A stretch of 34,357 nt of DNA, from assembly GCF_011045095.1 (NCBI RefSeq), contig NZ_JAALDL010000028.1, positions 1 through 34,357 of the forward strand, read 5' to 3'. Below are positions 24,535 to 33,448 of this stretch, one piece after another. The position numbers and the translations under genes are program-made. Position 1 is the stretch's first letter, and each line of letters opens with the position of its first letter. The notes below the pieces were generated by a model. That model saw only the letters and a list, made by a program, of their open reading frames with translations. It was not told the origin of the DNA and did not search any database. The stretch comes from Grimontia sedimenti. GTDB lineage: Bacteria; Pseudomonadota; Gammaproteobacteria; Enterobacterales; Vibrionaceae.

Positions 24535-24972
24535 TCAGAGCTCACTTAATGTCTGCTCAATACCGTCTTCAAGTTGTCGGAGACGGTTAAACTCTTCATA
24601 CAGCTTTTGTTCGAGGTTTTTAAAGTTGAGAGGCAGGTTGCGCTGACAAATATGATAACCGCTCCCTATGGTTTGATAGCCTTTCCAGCCCTTGATTTTC
24701 TCACCTTCAAGTTCCAGAAATTTGCGGACAAATTCAGATTGTGAAGGGCAGTCTTCTTCTGCATGCATACAGATGGGATACTCTTTCTGCTTTAACTGTG
24801 GCGCTTCGATATAGGTTTCAAAGTGGATGCCGCCTTGAGCCTCATTGTGCCAATTTTCCTTATAAAGCTGCATGTACACGCCACGGTTATAGATTTCCCA
24901 ACCATCATCAAACCATGACGACTGCCGGAGCATTTTCTCGAGATTCCGGAAAATAGGTTTAATGTCTTTCAT
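24535..24972 (-). CDS. Hypothetical 145-aa protein
   Basis: Not recognised with confidence. It is soluble, starts MKDIKPIFRNLEKMLRQSSW, and is rich in aromatic residues (GWEIYNRGVYMQLYKENWHN, HFETYIEAPQ). Its C-terminal half is helical and may be a coiled coil (NFKNLEQKLYEEFNRLRQLE). The alternating aromatic/charged middle part resembles small alpha/beta proteins of unknown function. AAGGGA lies 7-8 nt before the ATG. It forms a two-gene unit with the DUF1289 gene. Confidence 0.75.
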   Translation of the reverse strand: MKDIKPIFRNLEKMLRQSSWFDDGWEIYNRGVYMQLYKENWHNEAQGGIHFETYIEAPQLKQKEYPICMHAEEDCPSQSEFVRKFLELEGEKIKGWKGYQTIGSGYHICQRNLPLNFKNLEQKLYEEFNRLRQLEDGIEQTLSEL

Positions 24973-25286
24973 TCATATATCCCTTGAAATACAGACCCAA
25001 CACGAGCATCTAAAATGCTTCTCTACGGTCTGGATTAGCATCCTAGCCAAACTGAGTTGTTATGTTATAACGTAACCTATCAATGGCGACAAATAGGTGT
25101 CAATAGGCGAGGAACAGCAAAAGGAGTAAGAACGAAATAGAGAACATGAATATCGAAAATGTCTCTTTAGTGTGACGCATCTGGAGTCTAAATTGGTACA
25201 GAAATGATACCCTCAAAGCTAGGTTTTCAGCTTGCGATTGGCTCCGAATCAGCAAGCAATCTGCTTCAACAATGAAAGGGATATGA
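24973..25286. other. Intergenic region with an 18-bp near-palindrome
   Basis: 314 bp between divergent genes (the 145-aa gene leftward, the Gfo/Idh/MocA gene rightward), so it should hold both promoters. Bases 25059-25076 (gttatgttataacgtaac) form an 18-bp near-palindrome, with one mismatched pair, around a perfect gttataac core; it could be an operator. An aaaaggag at about 25118 is not followed by a start at useful spacing, and the nearest ATG opens only nine codons. Confidence 0.45.
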
Positions 25287-26183
25287 ATGAGAATTGCCGT
25301 AATCGGTTTGGGTGATATTGCTACTAAAGCCTACCTTCCTTTGCTCACCCGCATGCCAAATCTCGAGCTTATCTTTTGTACCCGCAACCCAGAAAAACTG
25401 GCAGCAGTCGCTAGCGAATATCGCATTGCGGAAACCTGCCGCGATTATCGCGAGTTGCTTAAGATGAATATCGATGGCGTGATGATCCACACCAGCAGTG
25501 AGACGCATGCCGCTATTGCGACGTTCTTTATGGAGCAGCACATTCCCGTTTTCGTTGATAAGCCTGCCACGCTGAATTTTGCCGACTACCAAAAGCTTCA
25601 TGATCTGTCAGAGCATAAATCCGTTCCTCTGTTTGTTGGCTTCAATCGCCGCTACATTCCACTTTGGAACACGCTGGTGGGCCGAGCTGATCTTCGAACG
25701 CTTACATGGCACAAACATCGACTCAATCTGACAGGCAAAGCACAGGACTTCATTTTCGATGACATGATCCACGTGATTGACTCACTCAATATCCATGGCA
25801 ATATTGACCAGCAAGACATTCAGTCGGTGTGCCAGAAAGCGGGCGATGAGATCGCCATGATCAACCTCTCCTGGGAAGAAAATGGCACTCTGTTCAATGG
25901 CCAAATGAACCGTCAGTTTGGAAAAACCTGCGAGTCAGTGTCGTTGGTCTTTGAAAACGAAGCCTATCAATTTAACAGCTTCCTGAAAGGCGAGAAATTC
26001 GAGGACGGTATCACCCAAACTGTCGAACTGCCAGATTGGACTGATACCTTAGAAACCAAGGGCTTTAAAGCCATGCTGGAAGATTGGTTGAGTGTGGTGG
26101 CATCAGGCCGAATGGATGAGAAAGCTCAGCAACGAAACCTATCGACCCATGCGTTTTGTGAGTGGTTGTTGGGGGCTTGTTAA
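25287..26183 (+). CDS. Gfo/Idh/MocA-family oxidoreductase
   Basis: Encodes 298 aa. The N-terminal Rossmann fold begins MRIAVIGLGDIATKAYLPLL (GxGxxA-type NAD(P)-binding). It is followed by CTRNPEKLAAVASEY, DGVMIHTSSETHAAIA and the family motif FVDKPATLNFADY, where Lys of the EKP-like DKP is the catalytic lysine. FVGFNRRYIPLW leads into the C-terminal alpha/beta domain, with FIFDDMIHVIDSLN containing the usual D-x3-H. It probably oxidises or reduces a sugar or cyclitol derivative; the substrate is unknown. aaaggga lies 6 nt before the ATG. Single gene, convergent with the immunity genes. Confidence 0.92.
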   Translation: MRIAVIGLGDIATKAYLPLLTRMPNLELIFCTRNPEKLAAVASEYRIAETCRDYRELLKMNIDGVMIHTSSETHAAIATFFMEQHIPVFVDKPATLNFADYQKLHDLSEHKSVPLFVGFNRRYIPLWNTLVGRADLRTLTWHKHRLNLTGKAQDFIFDDMIHVIDSLNIHGNIDQQDIQSVCQKAGDEIAMINLSWEENGTLFNGQMNRQFGKTCESVSLVFENEAYQFNSFLKGEKFEDGITQTVELPDWTDTLETKGFKAMLEDWLSVVASGRMDEKAQQRNLSTHAFCEWLLGAC

Positions 26184-26240
26184 AAGCGCAAGTATGCCTA
26201 CATCGAGAAGCGCCACAGTAGTTAACTAGGTATGAAAAAG

Positions 26241-26807
26241 TTACTGATATTGCTTAAGCTCTGAAATCATATGTAGAAAAAGCTCTTTTAAGTCAGGCCA
26301 AGCTAAGTCGCCTCTATATTCGGGGTCATCCGCATACGTATAATCATATACAACTACTGCACTTTCGTTGGTATGAAAACCTCGTATATCTAGGCAAATT
26401 GGGCCTGCGTCATTTTCGTCATATGCGAACGGGAACAAGTCTAACGATTTAAATTTTTCGTTATAAAGAGTTACATACTCCATAAACTCAAAAAGAGGGT
26501 TATCACAAGGGGTATGAGGAAGGCGAACAGAAAAATCTGTCATCAGAAGACATTTATAAGTCAGGTACTCTGAAAGGAGAAGCGGAAGTTTGAAACCCAA
26601 TCCATCCTCTATAGCTTGTATGTCCTCGCTGGTGACAGAGCTGTCAGTAGGTTTCCATTCACACCATCCATCATCGTCAACATTGCTAATACGCATGTCT
26701 GCAGGCACATTTAATGCGTATCCATCTCCAGATGTTCCAAGAAATGTGTCGACTAGCTCTTTAACTATTAGGAAGGCTTCTTCCTTTTGCTTTGACCCTG
26801 ATTCCAT
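26241..26807 (-). CDS. SMI1/KNR4 (SUKH) family immunity protein
   Basis: Encodes 188 aa, soluble and acidic. The SUKH-type core is visible: SSVTSEDIQAIEDGLGFKLP (the SMI1/KNR4 N-terminal motif), LLLSEYLTYKCLL, a variable middle, then LFPFAYDENDAGPICLDIRG and ESAVVVYDYTYADD. SUKH proteins neutralise a wide range of polymorphic nuclease toxins. It is the most distal gene behind the Rhs module and has no toxin next to it in the window, so it may be an orphan immunity gene from an earlier toxin tip. Base composition is AT-richer than the metabolic genes. No strong ribosome-binding site precedes its ATG. Confidence 0.85.
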   Translation of the reverse strand: MESGSKQKEEAFLIVKELVDTFLGTSGDGYALNVPADMRISNVDDDGWCEWKPTDSSVTSEDIQAIEDGLGFKLPLLLSEYLTYKCLLMTDFSVRLPHTPCDNPLFEFMEYVTLYNEKFKSLDLFPFAYDENDAGPICLDIRGFHTNESAVVVYDYTYADDPEYRGDLAWPDLKELFLHMISELKQYQ

Positions 26808-27013
26808 GTTTACTATTCGAATCTCTTATGCAAGACCTTTTGCTTGAACAGATCTTTTTTGAATATATTGAGATGTTCTACAACGTAAACGTCGGCACGG
26901 TTCCAACGATCAAATGTCACCTCTAGAGCATGAAAAACGCTGAGAAGACAGGCTCGAAAGTGTCTACTGAGTCGGTAGCTATTCAGTTGATAAGGTTGTA
27001 GTGACTCTTTTGA

Positions 27014-27562
27014 TTACCAAGGACGCCAGTCTTCAGGCGCGAAAAATTTAACGCCACCAATATTTTCGTTTGCTATGGCTTCTGCTACTTCCTCACGTAC
27101 AAGTAATATATAGTCATCAACGTCCAAGAAGCAGACATCTGAGGAAGCATCATCTTCCATTAGACGCAAAGAAGATATGTCCTCAATCTCTCCATCAAAC
27201 TCCTCATAGACTGAATTGTCGCGGTCCAGGATATCTTCGCTGACCACAACGTTAGCGAAGTAGTAGCCGTTATATACTTCGCCTCTCAACTTAACGCCGA
27301 CAGAGAGGAACTCAACATCATTAGTGAAGCGTTCCAGGAGCTGTTTAACTCGTTCATTTACGATAAGAAGTGGGCCACATTTGAACGTGTCGCATGGTGG
27401 CTTTTCATCGATAATGTTAATGGTGACATCTTCGGGCCAAGCTGCACTTAAACGCTTGCGCGATAGGACTTTTACTCCAGATAACTTCGCGGCGTTTTCC
27501 AGCTCCGCCGCTGTGCAATTGCTGTCACTATCAGTCTTTTGCGTCCATACTTTGTAGGGCAC
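27014..27562 (-). CDS. Imm11 (DUF1629)-family immunity protein
   Basis: Encodes 182 aa. The pattern CGPLLIVNERVKQLLERF, VKLRGEVYNGYYFANVVV, SEDILDRDNSVYEEFDGEIE and VREEVAEAIANENIGGVKFF fits the Imm11/DUF1629 family found beside polymorphic toxins. The start is GTG27562 with AGAGG 5 nt upstream. It is in the same orientation as the Rhs gene, 54 bp downstream of the small probable immunity gene. Its own toxin is not visible. The same reading frame stays open for 66 codons after its stop (26813-27013), without a start codon. Confidence 0.8.
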   Translation of the reverse strand: MPYKVWTQKTDSDSNCTAAELENAAKLSGVKVLSRKRLSAAWPEDVTINIIDEKPPCDTFKCGPLLIVNERVKQLLERFTNDVEFLSVGVKLRGEVYNGYYFANVVVSEDILDRDNSVYEEFDGEIEDISSLRLMEDDASSDVCFLDVDDYILLVREEVAEAIANENIGGVKFFAPEDWRPW

Positions 27563-27616
27563 TACAACCTCTTAGATAAGTCGTCCGAGAAGAATTCTTC
27601 ACTAAAAGTAACTCGG

Positions 27617-27973
27617 TCAGTCTAAATCATCTTCAAAAGCGGCACCAAATTCCTCCCTAAGACTTCCTGATATAATCTCTCCGTCAAGGCTAAGCTCGAG
27701 GCCTTCTGAGATTGTGCCAATATCAAAAGATCCATCAATGCCAGCAAGGAGCATGGATACGGTATTAATTACACAAAATTCGATGTATTCATCGATAATT
27801 ACATTATCTCCATTTGTTGCTAAGTCTTGATATAACTCCAAGAACTTTTTATGGTTTTCGTTCTCCACAACACTATTTGGATTGACCATCTTTAGTTCAA
27901 GCAAAGACTTATGAAGCTCATTGTCAATTAGGTCACGCTTTAGCTGTTGCGCAAAGTACTCTGACTTGTCCAT
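27617..27973 (-). CDS. Probable immunity protein for the Rhs toxin
   Basis: Encodes 118 aa. The family is not recognised. It is small, soluble and strongly acidic (LSLDGEIISGSLREEFGAAF near the end, finishing EDDLD). Helices are predicted at the start (YFAQQLKRDLIDNELHKSLL) and in the middle (IEFCVINTVSMLLAGIDG). It begins 10 bp after the Rhs stop codon with AAGG 6 nt before the ATG. That is the standard place for a cognate immunity gene, and its acidity matches the basic toxin tip. The role is inferred from position, not homology. Confidence 0.7.
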   Translation of the reverse strand: MDKSEYFAQQLKRDLIDNELHKSLLELKMVNPNSVVENENHKKFLELYQDLATNGDNVIIDEYIEFCVINTVSMLLAGIDGSFDIGTISEGLELSLDGEIISGSLREEFGAAFEDDLD

Positions 27974-27983
27974 TTCTTACCTT

Positions 27984-30900
27984 CTATTTTCTCATCTCTG
28001 GATACATTTCTTTGTTAATTTTAATTAACTTCATAAGCTGAACGTTAGGTATGTCCTTGTAAACTCTTCTTAGTTCTCTGATATCTCGAGCAATTAGTTC
28101 TCTTGCTGTTTGGAATGGCTTGCCAGTTCGAGGGTTTATCTTACTTGTAGAGACTGTTGTCTGACCTTTAGGCAACGAACTGATACCCTTTGTATGTCCT
28201 TCATAAGGAACAGCAATTGCGGGCGCATTTTGAGGGTCATAGTTTTCAACAAGATTCTTCATTATATTCTTCTGTCCAACATGATGCGAATCCAAGCCTA
28301 AGGTATCTCTGGTTCCTTTGAGCAATTCGCGTTGCTCTTTGTATAGGCCAACATCATACTTGCATATGCAGTTTCCCTCTTTTTTCGCCAGTCCCAACGG
28401 ATCCACCCAACCCGTCGGGTTCGGTACATACTGATAGTTGTTTAATCCGCCCGCTAAACCAATTGGGTCAGCAGTGACAAAGCGTCCTGTGTTTGGGCTG
28501 TAGTAACGATGTCGGTTGTAGTGGAGTCCTGTCTCTTCGTCGAAATACTGCCCCTGAAAACGTAGTGGGCTGGATATCTCTTCAACGTGTTTTCTCAACA
28601 CATTGCCGTAAGCGCGGTACTGTACTGACCAAACGGATTTACCGTGTAAATCGGTGATATCTGTTGGTGTGCCGATTTGGTCTAGGTGGTAGTGGTAAGC
28701 CTGACAATCTACTCCCTCACCCGACAGCATTGCCAACGGTTTGAAGGTGCCGGGCTCATAGATGTATGTCTGGTAATGGTCTTTGCTGGTTTCGGCAATC
28801 AGGGTGTCGCCTTGCCAGACAAACTCGGTAGTCTTCACATTGCCAAGCTTGTTTGTCACACTCTTTTCAATGCGCCGACCAAACGCATCATATTTGTAGG
28901 TGGCGAACGAACCGTCCGGCAATGTAGCTTTTGTTAAGCGATGCTGGCAGTCGTACTTATACTGCGTGACTAGGCCTTGCTCTTTGCCGCGTTTTTCTGC
29001 AGTCAGTCGGCCAAATTCATCGTATTCATAGTGGCTGTCGCCGTGGAATTTGAGCTGATTACCTTCAACATCGAATGGCTTAGTGCCAGCCTTAGCACCG
29101 ATGACTTGGTCAAGCAGGTTACCTGCAGGGTCATGGGCGAACGACTCTTCCACCACGCCTCGTGTTTTCTTGAGTCGTGACAACGGGTCATAGTCGTAAT
29201 AAACCGTACCAAATCGGCTGTCGGCCATCTCGCTCAGGTTGCCATCAGCACCATAGAGATATTGACGGGATTGTGTTTGTCGTCCGTTTTGGTGCTGGGT
29301 ATGAGCAGTCAGTCGCCCTTGCTCGTCATGCTGAAAGCGGCTGAGAATGTCCCCTTGTTTGCGGGCGGTTTCCAAACCATTTTGATAGTGGTGACGGGTC
29401 AGTTGCTCATCATTGAGCAAGATACGGCCCAGCACGCCGCCGGCAGAGCGTTCAAAGCTGAGCTTATTGGCATCAGGCAATTGCCAGTGGGAGAGATTGC
29501 CAACACTATCGTACTCGAAGAAGTTCGATGCCCAGCTTTGGTGTTCCTCGGTGAGCCTGCCAAGTAAATCATATTGCCACGCAAGGGGAGTGTCCCCATC
29601 GTCAACACCAATCAACTGTCCGTAAGCGTCGTAGTTGTAGGCGACCTCTTGTCCATCAGGCAGGGTTTTCTTAGTTAGCCTGCCCATGGCGTCACGCTCA
29701 AAAACGGTTTCCAGTTCTGTGCCTTGAGCGCCGGTCTCAGTTTTCTTCAGTAGCTTGCCGTTGAGGTCATATTCATAGGCGAAGCGACGGCCATCAAAGG
29801 TCGTTTCACTGCGAACCAGACCGTTGGCGAAATAATCGATGTGATAGGTTTCGTTGCGCTCATTGATGATGGCGGTAACGAAGTTTTTGGCGTTTTCGTA
29901 CTGGTAACGAAGGGTTGAGCCGTCAGGTTGGATGACCTGGCTGACAAGGTCGGTGTTCGGGTGATAGTCGTACTGGGTTTCCAGGCCGTTTTCATCAATA
30001 ACACGGGTTGCCTTGCCGTAAGCATTGTATTCAAAGTGCTTAGTTTGTCCGGAGGGGAGCTTCACCTTGCTCAGTCTGTCAGCATTGTCCCACTCGTATT
30101 GAGTGACAGCGCCAATGGCCGATTTTTCAACAATGATGCGACCGAAAATATCGTAGCGATAGGAAGCTTGAGAACCATCGGGATAGGTTTCGCCAATCAG
30201 CATCCCCAGTCGGTTCCAAGCCAATTTATGCTTGCTGCCGTCCGGGTAGGCGATTTCGGTTAACTGACCTTGTCCGTTGTATCGATAGAAGGTGTCTTGG
30301 CCAAGTGGATCCCGTTTTTCGGTGATGTCTCCTTGCGCGTTGTATTTGTAGCGCCAGTTTCGCTTGCCTTGAATGACCCGGCGAAGGTTGCCTCGCCAGT
30401 ATTGGTATTCAATCACCTCACCATCAGGTAGAACGGTCAGCACGCGCTGTTGAAAGTCGTTGTAGACGTGACGGGTTTCATTACCAAGCGGGTCGACAGT
30501 GAGGACTAAATCGCCATTTTCATTGAATTCGTTTTTTGTAACGGCGCCGTCAGGGTCTGTTTGCGCTACCAGCTTAGCGTTTTCATCATGTTGGTAAGCG
30601 GCAGTGCTGCCGTCTGAATAGGTGATTTCGACAGCATTGGACGCGTCATCCCACTCGAATTTGGTGTCGTAACCTGTATTGCTCCAGTGATGGACACAAC
30701 GAACTTCTTTTCCTTCACCTTCCCATTGCCAGCCGAACTCGACGCCGCCTGCCATTTTGCGCAGTGAGATGACGTTGGCTTCGTCATATTGATAGTGCTC
30801 GCCTTCGCCAGCAGTGTTTAAGGCGTTAACGAGTTGCTGATTTTCGTTGTAGTGATAGGTGAAACTGGTGCGCTCTGTTATCCACTCCTTCTTTGAGCCG

Positions 30901-31736
30901 TCTGTTTTCAGCGTGCGGAACTCAATCGCAGAAATAAGGCCGTTTTGATACACAAACCAAAGCGCAATACCCTGTTCGTTGATAACTGCTTGAGGTCGTT
31001 GATAGCCGTCGTATTCGATCGTTAAGCGGTTATTGTATTTGTCTGATAAACCCGTTAGCTGAGCAGTATTCCCTTTGCGGGTGAAGTGATGAAAGGGTTG
31101 CCCATTTTGCGCCAAAACATATTCATTCTCTTTTTCACCGAGGAATACTGCTGCACCTGCGAGGTCGTTATAGATTTCAGGACGCGACTCTGTAGGCTCT
31201 GGAAGTTGGGTGCGTTTGCCTTCGGCATCTTTCCAGAACAATTTGCCCGCTTCGAAGATCAGAGATTGGCTGAGAGGGTGACTCCAGCCATATCCCAAAC
31301 CCGAATTGAGCTCACAACTTGATGTTTTGTAGGTTCGGGTAAAAGTGTAAGGCAACGCACCGGGAAGCGTGACATCGCTAAGTTGAAGGGTTTCCTCACC
31401 CGTTACCATGGAGACTGGACAGCCTTCGGACACGTCCTTACCAGCACCTTGTGTTGCGTCGCCTTTCTCGGTGGTACTTTTGTTGTTATCGATATCCCGA
31501 GGTTTTTCAGAAGTGATATGCGAACTTTGGGTTGCAGAGCGTTTCTCCGAAGTCGCGCCGTCTAGGTTTTTCCCCTCGACACTCTGGGTGGCTTTAGCCC
31601 TGGCGTTGAGCTTTCCATTACCATGCTGGGTGACCTTTTTTAGTGTGTCGATGTTATCCACCGCGTCCACTTTGGTGATATCAACGACTTCTTTGATTTT
31701 CTTCACGGCCTTGACGGCGCGTCCTTTCCTGCTCAT
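27984..31736 (-). CDS. Rhs-repeat polymorphic toxin with SHH-type HNH nuclease-like tip
   Basis: Encodes 1250 aa. Residues 1-104 are a polar, low-complexity lead. A DUF6531-like segment follows (CPVSMVTGEETLQLSDVTLP). About 300-1055 hold many YD/RHS repeats forming the cocoon shell (for example YDAYGQLIGVDDGDTPLAWQ). Residues 1058-1117 are the conserved core terminus, with DPIGL (D1090) and DPLGLA (1112-1117), where Rhs proteins cut themselves by an aspartyl protease mechanism. The 133-aa variable tip (1118-1250) contains DSHHVGQKN (S1150-H1151-H1152) and EGHTKG (H1181), matching the Tox-SHH class of HNH/Endo VII-fold nucleases. The tip DNA is more AT-rich than the core. No PAAR motif is present. 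The start immediately follows the TAA of the upstream ORF in the same frame. Confidence 0.92.
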   Translation of the reverse strand: MSRKGRAVKAVKKIKEVVDITKVDAVDNIDTLKKVTQHGNGKLNARAKATQSVEGKNLDGATSEKRSATQSSHITSEKPRDIDNNKSTTEKGDATQGAGKDVSEGCPVSMVTGEETLQLSDVTLPGALPYTFTRTYKTSSCELNSGLGYGWSHPLSQSLIFEAGKLFWKDAEGKRTQLPEPTESRPEIYNDLAGAAVFLGEKENEYVLAQNGQPFHHFTRKGNTAQLTGLSDKYNNRLTIEYDGYQRPQAVINEQGIALWFVYQNGLISAIEFRTLKTDGSKKEWITERTSFTYHYNENQQLVNALNTAGEGEHYQYDEANVISLRKMAGGVEFGWQWEGEGKEVRCVHHWSNTGYDTKFEWDDASNAVEITYSDGSTAAYQHDENAKLVAQTDPDGAVTKNEFNENGDLVLTVDPLGNETRHVYNDFQQRVLTVLPDGEVIEYQYWRGNLRRVIQGKRNWRYKYNAQGDITEKRDPLGQDTFYRYNGQGQLTEIAYPDGSKHKLAWNRLGMLIGETYPDGSQASYRYDIFGRIIVEKSAIGAVTQYEWDNADRLSKVKLPSGQTKHFEYNAYGKATRVIDENGLETQYDYHPNTDLVSQVIQPDGSTLRYQYENAKNFVTAIINERNETYHIDYFANGLVRSETTFDGRRFAYEYDLNGKLLKKTETGAQGTELETVFERDAMGRLTKKTLPDGQEVAYNYDAYGQLIGVDDGDTPLAWQYDLLGRLTEEHQSWASNFFEYDSVGNLSHWQLPDANKLSFERSAGGVLGRILLNDEQLTRHHYQNGLETARKQGDILSRFQHDEQGRLTAHTQHQNGRQTQSRQYLYGADGNLSEMADSRFGTVYYDYDPLSRLKKTRGVVEESFAHDPAGNLLDQVIGAKAGTKPFDVEGNQLKFHGDSHYEYDEFGRLTAEKRGKEQGLVTQYKYDCQHRLTKATLPDGSFATYKYDAFGRRIEKSVTNKLGNVKTTEFVWQGDTLIAETSKDHYQTYIYEPGTFKPLAMLSGEGVDCQAYHYHLDQIGTPTDITDLHGKSVWSVQYRAYGNVLRKHVEEISSPLRFQGQYFDEETGLHYNRHRYYSPNTGRFVTADPIGLAGGLNNYQYVPNPTGWVDPLGLAKKEGNCICKYDVGLYKEQRELLKGTRDTLGLDSHHVGQKNIMKNLVENYDPQNAPAIAVPYEGHTKGISSLPKGQTTVSTSKINPRTGKPFQTARELIARDIRELRRVYKDIPNVQLMKLIKINKEMYPEMRK

Positions 31737-32732
31737 TTACGCACCTACCATGGTTGCGGTACCCGCAACATCTCTGAGTCGATTGATATTTCTTAGAACT
31801 GCGCCGCCAGGGATAACAATACTGAGGACAACCTCAACCAGAATGGAGGCGAGAGATACAGACACCAGAGTAAGGATCTGGAGTGGGCTAAGAATTTTGA
31901 ACCAAGAGATGACTGCGTTGAGACACAAGAAGCAGCGTGCTTCATCTTTTATCAGCGTCAGCATTCTTTCGGCTTCTTCTTTGGCTGAGGCCAGTTTTTC
32001 TGCAATCAACTCTGGGTTTTCCAGATACTTAGAAAGCTTTTTAGCGAGCTCTGTTGGGTTGGCGAGTAGCTTGAATAAATCAGCTATTTCATCCCAGGCA
32101 TCAACGACAGCATCCAGCATATTGTCGAGAAACTTCCCGACTTCGTCCCAGACATCAATAGGATCGTTAAGATAGATTTGCCATTCGCTACGCTGCGTTT
32201 TCCATTCTTTATCCAACCAAGCAGTGAGCTTGTTGATTGTTGGGTCATAGGAATCGAGCATGGTTTTGATGTCACTTTCGCTCACCTCGGGATAAAAGGT
32301 GATGCGGACAGGTTTACCCCGATATTTTGGGTCTAGCGTGACCTCAGCGGTGCCGTCGCTACCGATTGTGCCGGAAACTGCTGGACCATCAGGTTCGTAT
32401 GAATCGATAAATATCCCATCATCGAATTTGACTGGCTGTACCTTAAATGGCGTGCCTGTGATGGGAACAAAGGCTTCGGCTTCAAAGCAATGAACAAGAG
32501 TGATCTTTCCATCAAGTGGGCAGGTGATGATATCGGCTTCTATTTCAGAATCGTCTGTATCTGCAGACTGCTCGTTATCATTGACGATAACCTTTTGTTC
32601 CATATCCAGCGCCCACCCATAAAACCAGTTCTCTGAGTGTTTGCGGTATTCATCAATCGAGGTCTCGAAATCCGATTTAATCTTGCTGAACATGTTATCG
32701 ACGTCAGCCATCGTCATTACGTTACTGCTCAC
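31737..32732 (-). CDS. T6SS Rhs-associated protein with C-terminal TM segment
   Basis: Encodes 331 aa. No named family is assigned. Residues 1-60 look helical; about 65-150 are a beta-rich domain (ITCPLDGKITLVHCFEAEAF, then SGTIGSDGTAEVTLDPKYRG). From 155 to 265 there is a long helical region (DVWDEVGKFLDNMLDAVVDA), and a hydrophobic helix lies at about 284-309 (LQILTLVSVSLASILVEVVL). The C-terminal part resembles the TM-containing N-terminal regions normally fused to Rhs effectors. It starts at GTG32732, overlapping the DUF4123 stop (GTGA), with AGAGGTG 5 nt upstream. It ends in TAA exactly before, and in frame with, the Rhs ATG, so it may be the split N-terminus of the effector. Confidence 0.8.
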   Translation of the reverse strand: MSSNVMTMADVDNMFSKIKSDFETSIDEYRKHSENWFYGWALDMEQKVIVNDNEQSADTDDSEIEADIITCPLDGKITLVHCFEAEAFVPITGTPFKVQPVKFDDGIFIDSYEPDGPAVSGTIGSDGTAEVTLDPKYRGKPVRITFYPEVSESDIKTMLDSYDPTINKLTAWLDKEWKTQRSEWQIYLNDPIDVWDEVGKFLDNMLDAVVDAWDEIADLFKLLANPTELAKKLSKYLENPELIAEKLASAKEEAERMLTLIKDEARCFLCLNAVISWFKILSPLQILTLVSVSLASILVEVVLSIVIPGGAVLRNINRLRDVAGTATMVGA

Positions 32733-33448
32733 CGATACACCTCTTTATCCAATGCATTTTTGATGTAACTGTTTAACGTGCCGAATTCTTCCTTGTAGCG
32801 CTCAACCAAGCGCTTGACCTTGGCTTCAATGGTTCTTTCTGGAAAAGAGAAGTAGATATCGGCGTGATTTTCCCGGAGCCATTTAATGCTGTTGGCTATG
32901 AGGACGGATTTATCTTCTTCGCTGAGCTTTTTAACGACAGCTTCAGGCACTTCCCACCAAGGAAAGGGTTTCTCAACGACTGAAGATGCAGGGGTAGAAT
33001 TGGTCACTGTGCGTTGTTTTGAAACCCATTGCTGACAAGGACCCATCACTTGGTTGCGCTGTTCTTCATCACAGAAGCGCGCTAGATCGATACTGAATCT
33101 TGGGTCATAGAAACGGAAAAAGGCATGGTTACCAGAGGGCATCCATACCAGTGTCAGACTGCGAAAATGTTGGAATATGTCCGGCAAGTGGAGAGTGCTC
33201 GCAACGAGAATGCCCCAGTCCTCGTTCGCTTCCTGTTCAGTCCAAGTAATGAAATCAGGCAGGTGCGAAACGTCAGCGATATAAGGCATCACTTCATGCC
33301 ATTCTGCGTAGGGAGTTCCGCTCCAAAGTGGTTTGGCGTCATTACCGCCAAAGCGATAGAAATCTGCCAACGCTTTGTCATCGCAGGTTCCGTTGAATAT
33401 GGCATACCAATGGAGAGGAGCCTCTGTCTCTTGGGCTAGATCTCGCAT
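32729..33448 (-). CDS. DUF4123 T6SS effector adaptor/chaperone
   Basis: Encodes 239 aa. The N-terminal half matches DUF4123 (Tap/TEC): [54 protein letters not shown] and [20 protein letters not shown]. The C-terminal half is helical and charged. These proteins load an effector onto the cognate VgrG tip and are encoded between vgrG and the effector, as here. The gene overlaps vgrG by 13 bp and the 331-aa gene by 4 bp, so all are translationally coupled. AAGGATG lies just before the ATG. Confidence 0.9.
   Translation of the reverse strand: MRDLAQETEAPLHWYAIFNGTCDDKALADFYRFGGNDAKPLWSGTPYAEWHEVMPYIADVSHLPDFITWTEQEANEDWGILVASTLHLPDIFQHFRSLTLVWMPSGNHAFFRFYDPRFSIDLARFCDEEQRNQVMGPCQQWVSKQRTVTNSTPASSVVEKPFPWWEVPEAVVKKLSEEDKSVLIANSIKWLRENHADIYFSFPERTIEAKVKRLVERYKEEFGTLNSYIKNALDKEVYR

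Noticed and set aside
25113-25170. aaaaggag followed by an ATG opening nine codons (MNIENVSLV)
   Set aside because: The spacing between the purine tract and ATG is far too long and the peptide has no supporting feature.
31408-32175. 255-codon plus-strand ORF rich in Ser, Leu and Phe
   Set aside because: It is antisense to the Rhs and 331-aa genes, with composition typical of a mirror frame and no homology or ribosome-binding site.
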